From NCBI GenBank assembly GCA_949289265.1, contig CASENE010000102.1, positions 1 through 64,000 of the forward strand: DNA of 64,000 nucleotides, in the 5' to 3' direction. The stretch's first letter is position 1, and each line of letters starts with the position of its first letter. This stretch comes from an uncultured Bacteroides sp. (lineage in GTDB: Bacteria; Bacteroidota; Bacteroidia; Bacteroidales; Bacteroidaceae). The position numbers and the translations under genes were made by a program. The notes under the pieces were generated by a model. That model made no database searches, was not told where the DNA came from, and saw only the letters and a program-made list of their open reading frames with translations. Below, one piece after another: positions 1-8,280 of this stretch.

Positions 1-1290
1 CTCGTTGTGGATGTCCATGTAGGGGAAGGTGTGCGCGCCGCAGCGGCTGCCCAGCAGGAGGGAGTCGCACTGGCTGTAGTTGCGGGCGTTGTCGGCGCGG
101 GTGCCCACCTTGACGAGTCCGCGGTAGGAGTTCTCGCTCAGCCCGGCGGAAATGCCCTTGCTGACGATGGTGCTGCGGGTGTTGCGGCCGATGTGTATCA
201 TCTTCGTGCCCGTGTCGGCCTGCTGGTGGTGGTTGGTGACGGCCACGCTGTAGAACTCGCCCACGGAGCCGTCGCCCGCCAGGATGGTCGAGGGGTATTT
301 CCACGTGATGGCGCTTCCCGTCTCCACCTGCGTCCACGACAGCTTGCTGCCTTCGCCCTTGCACAGCCCGCGCTTGGTGACGAAGTTGTAGACGCCGCCC
401 CGGCCTTCGGCATCGCCGGGATACCAGTTCTGCACGGTGCTGTACTTCACCTCGGCCCGGTCGTGGACGACGATTTCCACGATGGCGGCGTGCAGCTGGT
501 TCTCGTCGCGCATCGGGGCGGTGCAGCCCTCCAGGTAGGAGACGTAGCTGTCATCGTCCGCCACGATGAGTGTCCGCTCGAACTGTCCCGTGTTGCGGGC
601 GTTGATGCGGAAGTAGGTGCTCAGCTCCATGGGGCAGCGCACGCTCTTCGGTATATACACGAACGACCCGTCGGAGAAGACGGCGGAGTTGAGCGCGGCG
701 AAGAAGTTGTCGCGGTAGGGCACCACGCTTCCCAGGTACCGTTGCACCAGGTCGGGATGCTCGCGCACGGCCTCGCTGATGGAGCAGAAGATGATTCCCT
801 TCTCCATGAGCGTCTCCTTGAAGGTGGTCTTGACGGACACGGAGTCCATCACGGCGTCCACGGCCATGCCGCTCAGTGCCATCTGCTCTTCCAGGGGGAT
901 GCCCAGCTTGTTGAAGGTCTTGACGAGTTCGGGGTCTACGTCGTCCATCGACTTGGGCGCGTCCTTCTTCTGTGCCGTGGGGTCGGCGTAGTAGGAGATG
1001 GCCTGGTAGTCTATCTCGGGGATGCGGAGGTGGGCCCACGTGGGCATCTCCATCGTCAGCCAGTGGCGGTAGGCCTTGAGGCGGAATTCCAGGAGCCATT
1101 CGGGTTCGCCCTTCTTGGCGGAGATGAGTCGCACGGTGTCTTCGGTCAGGCCGCGGTCGATGATGTCGGTGTGCACGTCGGTGGTGAAGCCGTACTTGTA
1201 CTTCTCTTCCGTCAGGCGGCGCACCAGCTCGTTGTCGGCTACGTTCTTATCTTGCTTGTCTGTATTCTGATTCAGTTCGTTGGGTTGCAT
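1..1290 (-). CDS. sufB: Fe-S cluster assembly protein SufB (3' end outside window)
   Basis: The minus-strand frame from ATG at 1290 is open for 430 codons to the window edge, so about the last 50 residues are missing. It begins [16 protein letters not shown] and contains the SufB-typical stretches [33 protein letters not shown] and [18 protein letters not shown]. SufB is the scaffold subunit of the cytoplasmic SufBCD complex, on which Fe-S clusters are built with sulfur from SufS. In Bacteroides the gene is normally followed by sufC and sufD, which would lie left of the window. A -7 box at 1336-1343 suggests its own promoter. It is separated from cvpA by a plus-strand toxin-antitoxin-like insertion. 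Identification is firm; only the end is unseen. Confidence 0.95.
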   Translation of the reverse strand, partial: MQPNELNQNTDKQDKNVADNELVRRLTEEKYKYGFTTDVHTDIIDRGLTEDTVRLISAKKGEPEWLLEFRLKAYRHWLTMEMPTWAHLRIPEIDYQAISYYADPTAQKKDAPKSMDDVDPELVKTFNKLGIPLEEQMALSGMAVDAVMDSVSVKTTFKETLMEKGIIFCSISEAVREHPDLVQRYLGSVVPYRDNFFAALNSAVFSDGSFVYIPKSVRCPMELSTYFRINARNTGQFERTLIVADDDSYVSYLEGCTAPMRDENQLHAAIVEIVVHDRAEVKYSTVQNWYPGDAEGRGGVYNFVTKRGLCKGEGSKLSWTQVETGSAITWKYPSTILAGDGSVGEFYSVAVTNHHQQADTGTKMIHIGRNTRSTIVSKGISAGLSENSYRGLVKVGTRADNARNYSQCDSLLLGSRCGAHTFPYMDIHNE

Positions 1291-1335
1291 CGTTCTATCT
1301 CGTTTAGGTATTCTGTTCTATTCTATTCTCGCGTA

Positions 1336-1343
1336 CAAAGATA
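1336..1343 (-). promoter_or_regulatory. Bacteroides-type -7 box upstream of sufB
   Basis: On the minus strand the octamer reads TATCTTTG, matching TAnnTTTG, 46 bp before the sufB ATG. I see no clear -33 element at the expected 19-20 bp distance, so only the -7 half is supported. Confidence 0.55.
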
Positions 1344-1374
1344 CGCTCTTTTGCCTAATATTCCGCTCTTCTCC

Positions 1375-1405
1375 TTTGACTTTCCGATGCAATGGCCTAT
1401 ATTTG
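1375..1405 (+). promoter_or_regulatory. Bacteroides-type promoter for the small toxin-antitoxin-like genes
   Basis: TTTG at 1375-1378 and TATATTTG at 1398-1405 are separated by 19 bp, a very good match to the Bacteroides sigma-ABfr consensus (-33 TTTG, -7 TAnnTTTG). A strong ribosome-binding sequence AGGAGGA (1423-1429) lies 7 bp before the ATG at 1437. Confidence 0.75.
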
Positions 1406-1436
1406 CAAGGGAATGCCAATATAGGAGGAATCGATT

Positions 1437-1682
1437 ATGAACGCAACCGTATCATTGGAAGGAATCTTGCAGATGCTCCGGCCACTCAGCGCGGACAACA
1501 AGCGATGGTTGGGCGAAAGGCTGATTGAAGAAAGCAGGGAGGACGCCCCCTGCCAATATACTGTCGAAGAAATGCGGCAACGTTTGCAGCAAGTGGAAAC
1601 ACGCATATTGCAAGGCGACCCTGGCCTCAGCAACGAGCGAGTAGAAGAAGAGTTGCTGGAGGAAATGCCATGGCTAAAGTGA
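1437..1682 (+). CDS. small antitoxin-like protein
   Basis: This 81-residue acidic protein starts MNATVSLEGILQMLRPLS and ends EEMPWLK. I do not recognise a named family. The size, helical charged composition (many Glu/Arg) and a downstream gene overlapping by 13 bp that starts like a RelE/ParE toxin suggest the antitoxin of a type II toxin-antitoxin pair. It has its own good promoter and a Shine-Dalgarno sequence, so it is likely expressed even though its partner looks truncated. It is inserted on the opposite strand between cvpA and sufB, genes that are usually neighbours in Bacteroides. A role in neutralising a partner encoded elsewhere is possible but only inferred. Confidence 0.5.
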   Translation: MNATVSLEGILQMLRPLSADNKRWLGERLIEESREDAPCQYTVEEMRQRLQQVETRILQGDPGLSNERVEEELLEEMPWLK

Positions 1683-1843
1683 CTTGGGACGAACAGGCCC
1701 GTCAAAACCAAAGGGACATACTGGCATACGGTACCCAGACGTGGGGCAGAAACGCTGCGCGGAAGATGCGCTTGCGCATCAAAACCGAAGTAGAGCGGCT
1801 GACCCGCCGCGAACCCCGCGCCCAAGCCGATATCATGAAATAA
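1670..1843 (+). pseudogene. truncated RelE/ParE-type toxin remnant
   Basis: The ATG at 1670 lies inside the preceding gene (13-bp overlap, as in many toxin-antitoxin operons) and opens a 57-codon frame. It begins MAKVTWDEQARQNQRDIL and continues YGTQTWGRNAARKMRLRI, which resembles the first two helices of RelE/ParE toxins. These proteins are normally about 90-110 residues, and here the frame ends at TAA 1841-1843 before the beta-sheet core that carries the toxic activity. I found no obvious continuation in another frame before the hairpin at 1915. It is most likely a decayed toxin, but a functional short protein cannot be excluded. Confidence 0.45.
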
Positions 1844-1914
1844 CCGAATGCCAATCCCATAACCTTAACGTATAGGACTATCTTACGACTCGCCGGTGCG
1901 GCGGATAGAATGAC

Positions 1915-1946
1915 GAAGGGGAAGCGCCTGCTCATGCTTCCCCTTC
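1915..1946. terminator. hairpin between convergent transcripts
   Basis: GAAGGGGAAGC (1915-1925) pairs perfectly with GCTTCCCCTTC (1936-1946), an 11-bp stem with a 10-nt loop. It lies between the plus-strand remnant toxin and the minus-strand cvpA, so it can end transcripts from both sides. There is no long T-run on either side. Confidence 0.5.
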
Positions 1947-1983
1947 TGTTGTATGCCGGTGTATGAAGGTGTATGAAGATGTG

Positions 1984-2511
1984 TCAGATGCGTTCCGCCG
2001 CCTGGTTTATCCCGTCGTAAATCTGATCGGTAAAAGCCTTGGCGGCGGGGAAGAACAGACCGGCCAGCGGCTCCATGCGGTAGTAGAGGACGGACTCCTG
2101 CTTTTGGCGGCGGCTGAAGAGGTCGTCGTGTGTGTCTACCGCCTCGAGCACGCATATCGCGAGGCTGACCAGCAGCGCGTGCGCCACGCCGCCCAACAGG
2201 CCGCCCAGCAGGCGGTTGATCCAGCCCAGGGACACGGCTTCCATCGCCCGCGTCAGCAGCATCGCCACGAGCCAGAACAATAGCGGCACCACCACCCAGA
2301 TGGCCAGGAAAGCCAGTGCCTGCGCCACGGTCAAGTTGTCCGTCACGCGGATGAACACGTGGTCGGCCACGGTGGCATACATCGCCTTGGCGGCCAATAG
2401 CCCCACGACGAGCCCCAGCAGGCCTGCCAGTTGTTTCAGCGCGCCCTTGACGAGCCCCAGCAGGATGCCCAGGCCAAGGATGATGAGGATGATGAGGTCG
2501 AGGGTGGACAT
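1984..2511 (-). CDS. cvpA: CvpA family membrane protein
   Basis: A 175-residue hydrophobic protein, MSTLDLIILIILGLG onward, with about four membrane segments: near residues 3-20, 22-45, 63-85 and 100-120. The layout and the Gly-rich start fit the CvpA family, inner-membrane proteins linked to colicin V production and envelope or peptidoglycan stress. The start at 2511 is chosen because it gives the typical N-terminus; the frame is open further upstream, but that part overlaps the toxin gene. The gap to the toxin stop at 2517 is only 5 bp, so cvpA is probably expressed as the last gene of the infB operon through the toxin-antitoxin pair. Exact function is not known from sequence. Confidence 0.85.
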   Translation of the reverse strand: MSTLDLIILIILGLGILLGLVKGALKQLAGLLGLVVGLLAAKAMYATVADHVFIRVTDNLTVAQALAFLAIWVVVPLLFWLVAMLLTRAMEAVSLGWINRLLGGLLGGVAHALLVSLAICVLEAVDTHDDLFSRRQKQESVLYYRMEPLAGLFFPAAKAFTDQIYDGINQAAERI

Positions 2512-2516
2512 GAGGA

Positions 2517-2858
2517 TTATAGGATTCCGTTGTGCCGCAACAGGGCGGTCAGCTCGCTGTCGATGAGCGACTCGCGCTCGGACTTGTCGTAGATGTAGAG
2601 CAAGCCTATCTCTGCCTTCTCTTCGCTGTAAACCAATAGAAGGGTGATGACCCGTGCGCCGCCACTCTTCCCTTTGCCTTTGGAGGCGATGCTCATGCGC
2701 ACTTTGCGGAGGCCACGGCCCCAATCAGCGCCTTGGTAGGGGTTCTGCAGCAGGTCTCCAATCAGTGTGTCGGTATCTGCCTCCAGAGACCGATAGTGTT
2801 TATACAGCCGTTTGAACTGCTTCTTGAACGTGTCGTACAGCCTAACTGTGTAGTTCAT
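2517..2858 (-). CDS. RelE/ParE superfamily toxin
   Basis: This 113-residue basic protein starts MNYTVRLYDTFKKQFKRLYK. Its centre, GLRKVRMSIASKGKGKSGGA followed by RVITLLLVY, and the later LLYIYDKSERESL are characteristic of a RelE-like toxin group common in Bacteroidetes. Such proteins usually cut mRNA at the ribosome; the substrate here is inferred from the family. The gene overlaps the upstream antitoxin by 17 bp, so the pair is translationally coupled. It lies between infB and cvpA on the same strand and could be transcribed from the infB operon promoter. Length is normal and no truncation is seen. Confidence 0.85.
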   Translation of the reverse strand: MNYTVRLYDTFKKQFKRLYKHYRSLEADTDTLIGDLLQNPYQGADWGRGLRKVRMSIASKGKGKSGGARVITLLLVYSEEKAEIGLLYIYDKSERESLIDSELTALLRHNGIL

Positions 2859-3120
2859 GTTTGAAGTCCTCCCACGTTTGTCCTTGCAGCTTTCCCGCCC
2901 GTATCAGTTTGATTTCCTCGCACATCTCGTTCACTTCAGCTATCTGTTCCTCGCGGGTCAGGCGGCGGTAGGGTATGGCCTCTTCGGACACGACGGGGTT
3001 TTGTTCCTGTTTGGCCACCAGTTTCTTGACATAGGCCAGCAACTTCTTCATGCTGTTTTCGTCGTCGGCAATGTAACTCAGTTCGCGGAAGAGTTCCGCA
3101 TTCAGGTTCATCGTGTTCAT
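2842..3120 (-). CDS. antitoxin of the RelE-type pair
   Basis: A 92-residue protein starting MNTMNLNAELFRELSYIADD and ending WEDFKHELHS. It contains a Lys-rich helix (MKKLLAYVKKLVAKQ) followed by an acidic C-terminal part (REEQIAEVNEMCEEIKLI) that probably wraps around the toxin, as in other type II antitoxins. It precedes the toxin and overlaps it. A strong GGAGG lies just before the ATG. I see no clear DNA-binding fold or matching -7 box, so autoregulation is uncertain and readthrough from infB is plausible. Confidence 0.75.
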   Translation of the reverse strand: MNTMNLNAELFRELSYIADDENSMKKLLAYVKKLVAKQEQNPVVSEEAIPYRRLTREEQIAEVNEMCEEIKLIRAGKLQGQTWEDFKHELHS

Positions 3121-3175
3121 AAGTCAGCCCTCCTTGATTTTTCTTCCTACTAATAGATATTGCTTTCGTTGTGTA

Positions 3176-3206
3176 GAAGGTGTGCCTTCCGTTTCGGCAC
3201 ACCTTC
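3176..3206 (-). terminator. hairpin after infB
   Basis: GAAGGTGTGCC (3176-3186) and GGCACACCTTC (3196-3206) form an 11-bp perfect stem with a 9-nt loop, 21 bp past the infB stop. There is no T-run on the minus strand, so it may only attenuate transcription or protect the mRNA 3' end, leaving some readthrough into the toxin-antitoxin pair and cvpA. Confidence 0.55.
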
Positions 3207-3226
3207 CGGTTCACAGATACGGGTTC

Positions 3227-6190
3227 TTACAGTGTCTGCTTCACTTCCACCTCTTCGTAGGTCTCGATGATGTCGCCCACCTTGATGTCGTTGCAGTTGG
3301 TCAGGCTGATGCCGCACTCGAAGTTAGTGCCCACCTCCTTCACATCGTCCTTGAAGCGTTTCAGGGCGTTGATGGCGCCGGTGTAGACCACGATGCCGTC
3401 GCGGATGAGGCGTGCCTTGTCGGTGCGTTTCACCTTGCCGGTCTTCACCATCGCGCCGGCCACCTGGCCCACCTTGCTGATGTTGAACACCTCGCGCACC
3501 TCGATGGTGGCAGTCACCTGCTCCTTCAGCGTCGGGGCAAGCATGCCTTCCATGGCGGCCTTCACCTCTTCGATGGCGTCGTAGATGATGGAGTACTTGC
3601 GGATGTCCACGCCCTCTTGTTCGGCCAGTTTGGCGGCGCCGCTCGACGGACGCACCTGGAAGCCCACGATGATGGCATCCGATGCGGCGGCCAGTGATAC
3701 GTCGGACTCGGAAATCTGTCCTACGCCTTTGTGGATGACGTTCACCTGAATCTGTTCCGTGGACAACTTGATGAGCGAGTCGCTCAAGGCCTCCACCGAA
3801 CCGTCCACGTCGCCCTTGACGATGATGTTCAGCTCGTGGAAGTCGCCCAACGCCAGGCGGCGGCCCACTTCGTCCAGCGTCAGCATCTTTTGCGTGCGCA
3901 GACCCTGTTCGCGTTGCAACTGTTCGCGCTTGTTGGCAATCTCGCGGGCCTCCTGTTCCGTCTCGATGACGTGGAAGGTGTCGCCTGCGGCAGGCGCGCC
4001 GTTCAGGCCCAGGATGAGGGCGGGTTCGGACGGGCCGGCCTCCTTCATGCGCTGGTTACGCTCGTTGAACATGGCCTTCACCTTGCCGTAGTGCGTGCCG
4101 GCCAGAACGATGTCGCCCACCTTCAGCGTGCCGTTGGACACGAGCACCGTAGCCACGTAGCCGCGGCCCTTGTCCAGCGACGACTCGATGATGGAACCCG
4201 TGGCGCGGCGGTTGGGGTTGGCCTTCAGGTCGAGCATCTCGGCCTCCAGCAGCACCTTCTCCAGCAGTTCGTTGACACCGATGCCTTTCTTGGCGGAGAT
4301 GTCCTGCGACTGGTATTTGCCGCCCCATTCTTCCACGAGGAAGTTCATGTTGGCCAACTCTTCCTTTATCTTGTCCGGATTGGCTCCCGGCTTGTCTATC
4401 TTGTTGATGGCAAAGACGATGGGAACGCCGGCAGCCATGGCGTGGTTGATAGCCTCCTTGGTTTGCGGCATGACGTTGTCGTCCGCTGCCACGATGACGA
4501 TGACCACGTCCGTCACCTTGGCGCCACGGGCACGCATGGCGGTGAAGGCCTCGTGGCCCGGCGTGTCGAGGAAGGTAATCTGTCGTCCGTCCTCCAGCGT
4601 CACGTGGTAGGCGCCGATGTGCTGCGTGATGCCGCCGGCTTCGCCCGCAATGACGTTAGACTTGCGGATGTAGTCCAGCAGCGAAGTCTTACCGTGGTCT
4701 ACGTGGCCCATCACCGTCACAATCGGGGCGCGCGGCAACAAGTCTTCTTCCTTGTCCGCTTCCTCGACGATGGCCTGTGCCACTTCGGCGCTGATGTATT
4801 CGGTCTTGAAGCCGAACTCTTCGGCCACAAGGTTGATGGTTTCGGCATCCAGGCGTTGGTTGATGGATACCATGATGCCGACGCTCATGCACGTGGCGAT
4901 GACCTGCGTCACGGGGACATTCATCATGCTGGCCAGTTCGTTGGCCGTCACGAATTCTGTCAGCTTCAGCGTCTTGCTCTCGGCCTGCTCCTGGTTCTCC
5001 AACTCCTGGCGGCGTTCGGCGTCCAGTTCGCGTTTCTCCTTGCGGTATTTGGCTCCTTTGTTCTTGCCTTTGGCGGTGAGGCGTGCCAAGGTTTCCTTCA
5101 CCTGCTTGGCCACGTCTTCCTCGCTCACCTCTTGCTTGATGACGGGTTTCTTGAAGCGGTCTTTGTTCTTCTTACCGCTGCCTTGGGCATCCTTGCCGCT
5201 GCCGCCCTTGCCATGGTCGGACGACGGATTGCCTTTCGGGAAGTTGGAGGCGTTGTTGATGTCAATCTTTTCCTTGCCGATGCGCGTGCGTTTCTTCTTG
5301 CTGCCGTCGCCTTCCTTGCCTGCGCCCGCCTTGTCGTCGCGGCGGATTTCCTTGATGATGGCCTCTTTCATCTGCTTGCGCTGGTCTTGGCGTTGCTTTT
5401 CCTTCTCCTCGCGTTCGCGGCGTTTCTCTTCTTTCGTCTTTTTGCGGGGACGGGTGGATTGGTTCAGCGCGGCCAGGTCTATCTGGCCGATGATGTTCAG
5501 CTTGGTGCCCAGGCCTTCGTGGTGAATCTTGAAGACTTCTTCCTTGGATTCCTGCCGGGTTTCGTCGTCGGCCTTGTCTGTGGCATCCGGCTCTTCGGTC
5601 TCGGCATCCGGAGTCTCGTCGGCTGCCTCGTGCACGGGTTCGGGCTCGGCGGGTTGCTCTTCAGGCTCGGGCTGCCGGGTGGTTTCGGCGGCTGTTTCGG
5701 CAGCAGTGGGTTGTTCGACGACAGGCTGGGGCGTTTCTTCCGCTTGAGCCGGTGCCGGTGCGGGCTCGGCGGGTACGGGTTCGTCGGCCTTCTCGTGCAC
5801 GGGTTCGGGCTTGGCGGGCTGCAACGGCTTGTTCAGGTCAATCTTGCCCAGCACTTTGAACTTGGGCAGCTTGTCTTCGGGCAACACGGTCTTTATTTCC
5901 TCCTTGGCCTTTTCTTTGGCTTCGGGAGACGGCGCGTTGCCTTCGTGGCTGGCCCGTGCGGCAGCCTTGTTGCGTTCCTTGTTGTTCTGACGCTCCTGGA
6001 TGAAGCGTTCCGATTTCATTTTGAGGTCTTTGTCGTTACTGAATTCCTTCTTCAGCATCTCGAACTGCTCGTCCGTAATCTTCGTGTTGGGGTTTGCCTC
6101 CACGGTAAACCCTTTCTTCTGCAGGAATTCGACGGCGGTCGTGATTCCCACGTTCAAGTCTCTCGTTACTTTATTTAACCTTATCGTCAT
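3227..6190 (-). CDS. infB: translation initiation factor IF-2
   Basis: IF-2 is the GTPase that brings initiator fMet-tRNA to the 30S subunit. The 987-residue protein has an N-terminal IF2 domain ([16 protein letters not shown]), then a long low-complexity linker rich in Pro, Glu, Ala and Lys (about residues 70-400). The GTPase domain has G1 [11 protein letters not shown] near residue 491, DTPGHEAF and NKIDKPGAN, followed by the C-terminal beta-barrel and fMet-tRNA-binding domains. Length is typical for Bacteroidetes. It lies 65 bp after nusA in the rimP-nusA-infB operon. The acidic/proline linker is GC-rich and repetitive; this is usual for the family. Confidence 0.98.
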   Translation of the reverse strand: MTIRLNKVTRDLNVGITTAVEFLQKKGFTVEANPNTKITDEQFEMLKKEFSNDKDLKMKSERFIQERQNNKERNKAAARASHEGNAPSPEAKEKAKEEIKTVLPEDKLPKFKVLGKIDLNKPLQPAKPEPVHEKADEPVPAEPAPAPAQAEETPQPVVEQPTAAETAAETTRQPEPEEQPAEPEPVHEAADETPDAETEEPDATDKADDETRQESKEEVFKIHHEGLGTKLNIIGQIDLAALNQSTRPRKKTKEEKRREREEKEKQRQDQRKQMKEAIIKEIRRDDKAGAGKEGDGSKKKRTRIGKEKIDINNASNFPKGNPSSDHGKGGSGKDAQGSGKKNKDRFKKPVIKQEVSEEDVAKQVKETLARLTAKGKNKGAKYRKEKRELDAERRQELENQEQAESKTLKLTEFVTANELASMMNVPVTQVIATCMSVGIMVSINQRLDAETINLVAEEFGFKTEYISAEVAQAIVEEADKEEDLLPRAPIVTVMGHVDHGKTSLLDYIRKSNVIAGEAGGITQHIGAYHVTLEDGRQITFLDTPGHEAFTAMRARGAKVTDVVIVIVAADDNVMPQTKEAINHAMAAGVPIVFAINKIDKPGANPDKIKEELANMNFLVEEWGGKYQSQDISAKKGIGVNELLEKVLLEAEMLDLKANPNRRATGSIIESSLDKGRGYVATVLVSNGTLKVGDIVLAGTHYGKVKAMFNERNQRMKEAGPSEPALILGLNGAPAAGDTFHVIETEQEAREIANKREQLQREQGLRTQKMLTLDEVGRRLALGDFHELNIIVKGDVDGSVEALSDSLIKLSTEQIQVNVIHKGVGQISESDVSLAAASDAIIVGFQVRPSSGAAKLAEQEGVDIRKYSIIYDAIEEVKAAMEGMLAPTLKEQVTATIEVREVFNISKVGQVAGAMVKTGKVKRTDKARLIRDGIVVYTGAINALKRFKDDVKEVGTNFECGISLTNCNDIKVGDIIETYEEVEVKQTL

Positions 6191-6255
6191 ATATTACCTT
6201 TAATGTTCAACGTTGAGTTGTGTGGAGTTTTGTGCTACAGACGAGCACGCGTTCA

Positions 6256-7524
6256 TCAGTCTTCTTCAAATTCCTTCTTCAGTATGCGGATGACCTCGTC
6301 GACGGTTTCCTCTTCCAGGTCGGCTTCTTCGATAAGCATTTCGCGCGGGGCGTTGAGCACGCCGCGGGCGGTGTCGATGCCGATGCCCTTGATGGCGTCG
6401 ATAACCCAGCCTTCGATTTCGTCGCGGAACTCGTCGAGGTAGATGTCTTCGTCTTCGGGTGCGGCGGCGGTGTTGTCCACTTCGCGGAAGACGTCGATGG
6501 TATATTCGGTCAGCATGCTGGCCAGCTTGATGTTGAGGCCGCCTTTGCCGATGGCCAGGGATACCTCTTCGGGCTTCAGGAACACTTCGGCCTTGTGCTC
6601 TTCCTCGTTCAGCTTGATGGACGAGATGCGGGCGGGGCTGAGGGCGCGCTGGATGAAGAGTTGCGTGTTGGTGGTGTAGTTGATGACGTCGATGTTCTCG
6701 TTGCGCAGTTCGCGCACGATGCCGTGGATGCGGCTGCCCTTGACGCCTACGCAGGCGCCCACGGGGTCGATGCGGTCGTCATAGCTTTCTACGGCTATCT
6801 TGGCGCGTTCGCCGGGGATGCGGGCTATCTTCTTGATGGTGATGAGGCCGTCGTTGATTTCGGGCACTTCCAGCTCGAAGAGGCGCTGCAGGAAGGTGGG
6901 CGACGTGCGGCTGAGGATGATTTTCGGGTTGTTGTTCTTGTTTTCCACGCGCTCCACCACGGCACGCACCGTCTCGCCCTTGTGATAGAAGTCGCTGGGA
7001 ATCTGTTCCGTCTTGGGCAGCAGCAGTTCGTTGCCTTCGTCGTCCATGAGCAGCATCTCCTTTTTCCATATCTGGTAGACCTCGGCGCTGATGATGGTGC
7101 CCACCTTGTCTATGTATTTGTTGTAGAGCGTGTCTTTCTCCAGCTCCAGGATTTTGGAGGCCAGCGTCTGGCGCAGGTTCAGGATGGCGCGGCGTCCGAA
7201 GCTGGCAAAGTTCACCTCGTCTGTCACCTCTTCGCCCACCTCGTAGGACGAGTCGATTTTCTGCGCCTCGCTCAGTGAGATTTGCACGTTGGGGTCGTCC
7301 AAGTCTTCGTCGGCCACGACCTCGCGGTTGCGCCAGATTTCAAAGTCGCCCTTGTCGGGGTTCACAATCACGTCGTAGTTGGCATCCGTGCCGAACATCT
7401 TGGCCAGGACGCTGCGGAACGACTCTTCCAGCACGCTGACCATCGTGGTGCGGTCGATGTTTTTCAGCTCCTTGAATTCCGCAAAGGTATCCACCAAGCT
7501 CACAGTTTCTTCTTTCTTAGCCAT
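6256..7524 (-). CDS. nusA: transcription termination/antitermination factor NusA
   Basis: NusA binds RNA polymerase and nascent RNA and modulates pausing, termination and antitermination. The 422-residue protein begins MAKKEETVSLVDTFAEFKEL and holds the NusA N-terminal domain (1-130), the S1 domain (about 135-205) and two KH domains, with the motifs VGACVGVKGSRI and SLAIGKGGLNIKLA. It ends with a short acidic tail (ILKKEFEED). The length, without the extra C-terminal acidic repeats of enterobacterial NusA, is normal for this phylum. It lies 5 bp after rimP. Confidence 0.98.
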   Translation of the reverse strand: MAKKEETVSLVDTFAEFKELKNIDRTTMVSVLEESFRSVLAKMFGTDANYDVIVNPDKGDFEIWRNREVVADEDLDDPNVQISLSEAQKIDSSYEVGEEVTDEVNFASFGRRAILNLRQTLASKILELEKDTLYNKYIDKVGTIISAEVYQIWKKEMLLMDDEGNELLLPKTEQIPSDFYHKGETVRAVVERVENKNNNPKIILSRTSPTFLQRLFELEVPEINDGLITIKKIARIPGERAKIAVESYDDRIDPVGACVGVKGSRIHGIVRELRNENIDVINYTTNTQLFIQRALSPARISSIKLNEEEHKAEVFLKPEEVSLAIGKGGLNIKLASMLTEYTIDVFREVDNTAAAPEDEDIYLDEFRDEIEGWVIDAIKGIGIDTARGVLNAPREMLIEEADLEEETVDEVIRILKKEFEED

Positions 7525-7529
7525 ATTTC

Positions 7530-7997
7530 CTATTTAAAGCTGATTACGTATTTAGTATATTTGATGTCGTCGTAGCCGAAGGTCAGGTCTTCGTCCGCCA
7601 GGCGGGGGCGTTTGGCGCCTTCGTCTTTCACTTTCTTCTGCACGGTCACGGTGAAGCGTTCCGCGTCGGCCGCCTTGAGCACGCCGTGCAGTTTGCGGTT
7701 GTCCTTGGTGAGCACCTCTACCTCTTCGCCCACGTGGATGAGGTATTGCTGCAGCACTTTGAAGGGTTGCCCGATGCCGGCCGAGCCTACTTCGAGCTCG
7801 TAGTCTTCTTCTTCGCGGTTCAGCCGCGACTCGATGTAGCGGCTCAGGTCTACGCAGTCTTCTATCCAGACTCCTTCCTTGTGGTCGATTTCCACCACGA
7901 TTCGGTCGTCGGGGCTGATGGTCACCTCCACCAGGAAGTAGTCCTTGCCCTCCAGCCATTCGTCAACGATTTGGCAAACAGTTTTCTTTTCTATCAT
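7530..7997 (-). CDS. rimP: ribosome maturation factor RimP
   Basis: RimP helps assemble the 30S subunit. The 155-residue protein starts MIEKKTVCQIVDEWLEGKDY and has the family features DRIVVEIDHKEGVWIEDCVDLSR and YELEVGSAGIGQPF (conventional SSPG replaced by SAGIG, as in Bacteroidetes), then the C-terminal Sm-like domain. Five in-frame codons upstream would allow MVVIS as a start, but MIEKK fits the family better. First gene of the operon, with a good promoter about 70 bp upstream. Confidence 0.95.
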   Translation of the reverse strand: MIEKKTVCQIVDEWLEGKDYFLVEVTISPDDRIVVEIDHKEGVWIEDCVDLSRYIESRLNREEEDYELEVGSAGIGQPFKVLQQYLIHVGEEVEVLTKDNRKLHGVLKAADAERFTVTVQKKVKDEGAKRPRLADEDLTFGYDDIKYTKYVISFK

Positions 7998-8066
7998 AGA
8001 TATTACAACCATTGGGGAACAAAAAAGAGGAGCTTCAGCGCCCCTCCCCTATCATCCAATCCGCTG

Positions 8067-8098
8067 CAAAGATAGTAATAATCCGTTCGACTGCAAAA
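8067..8098 (-). promoter_or_regulatory. promoter of the rimP-nusA-infB operon
   Basis: Read on the minus strand, TTTTG (8098-8094) is followed after 19 bp by TATCTTTG (8074-8067). This is a near-ideal Bacteroides -33/-7 pair, about 70 bp upstream of rimP. Confidence 0.75.
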
Positions 8099-8224
8099 TA
8101 TTAGGGGAAAAAAGCATGAAAACGCCCGAAACTGCTGAAACGGGTGGGTGAAAAAAGCGTTTGTTTCGTGTTAGGAAGAGGCGCGGCTCTTGCGCGCGAG
8201 AAGCAATGACTTGGCAAAGGGGGC

Positions 8225-8273
8225 AAAAAAGCCCGCAGGCACGCCTTCATGCGGAAGAAGGGATGCCTGCGGG
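8225..8273 (-). terminator. intrinsic terminator of PUL 1
   Basis: On the minus strand CCCGCAGGCA (8273-8264) pairs with TGCCTGCGGG (8241-8232), a perfect 10-bp stem, followed by C and six T. It lies 8 bp after the GH2 stop and closes the PUL 1 transcript. The stretch 8099-8224 between it and the rimP promoter shows no gene. Confidence 0.85.
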
Positions 8274-8280
8274 ACGGGTG

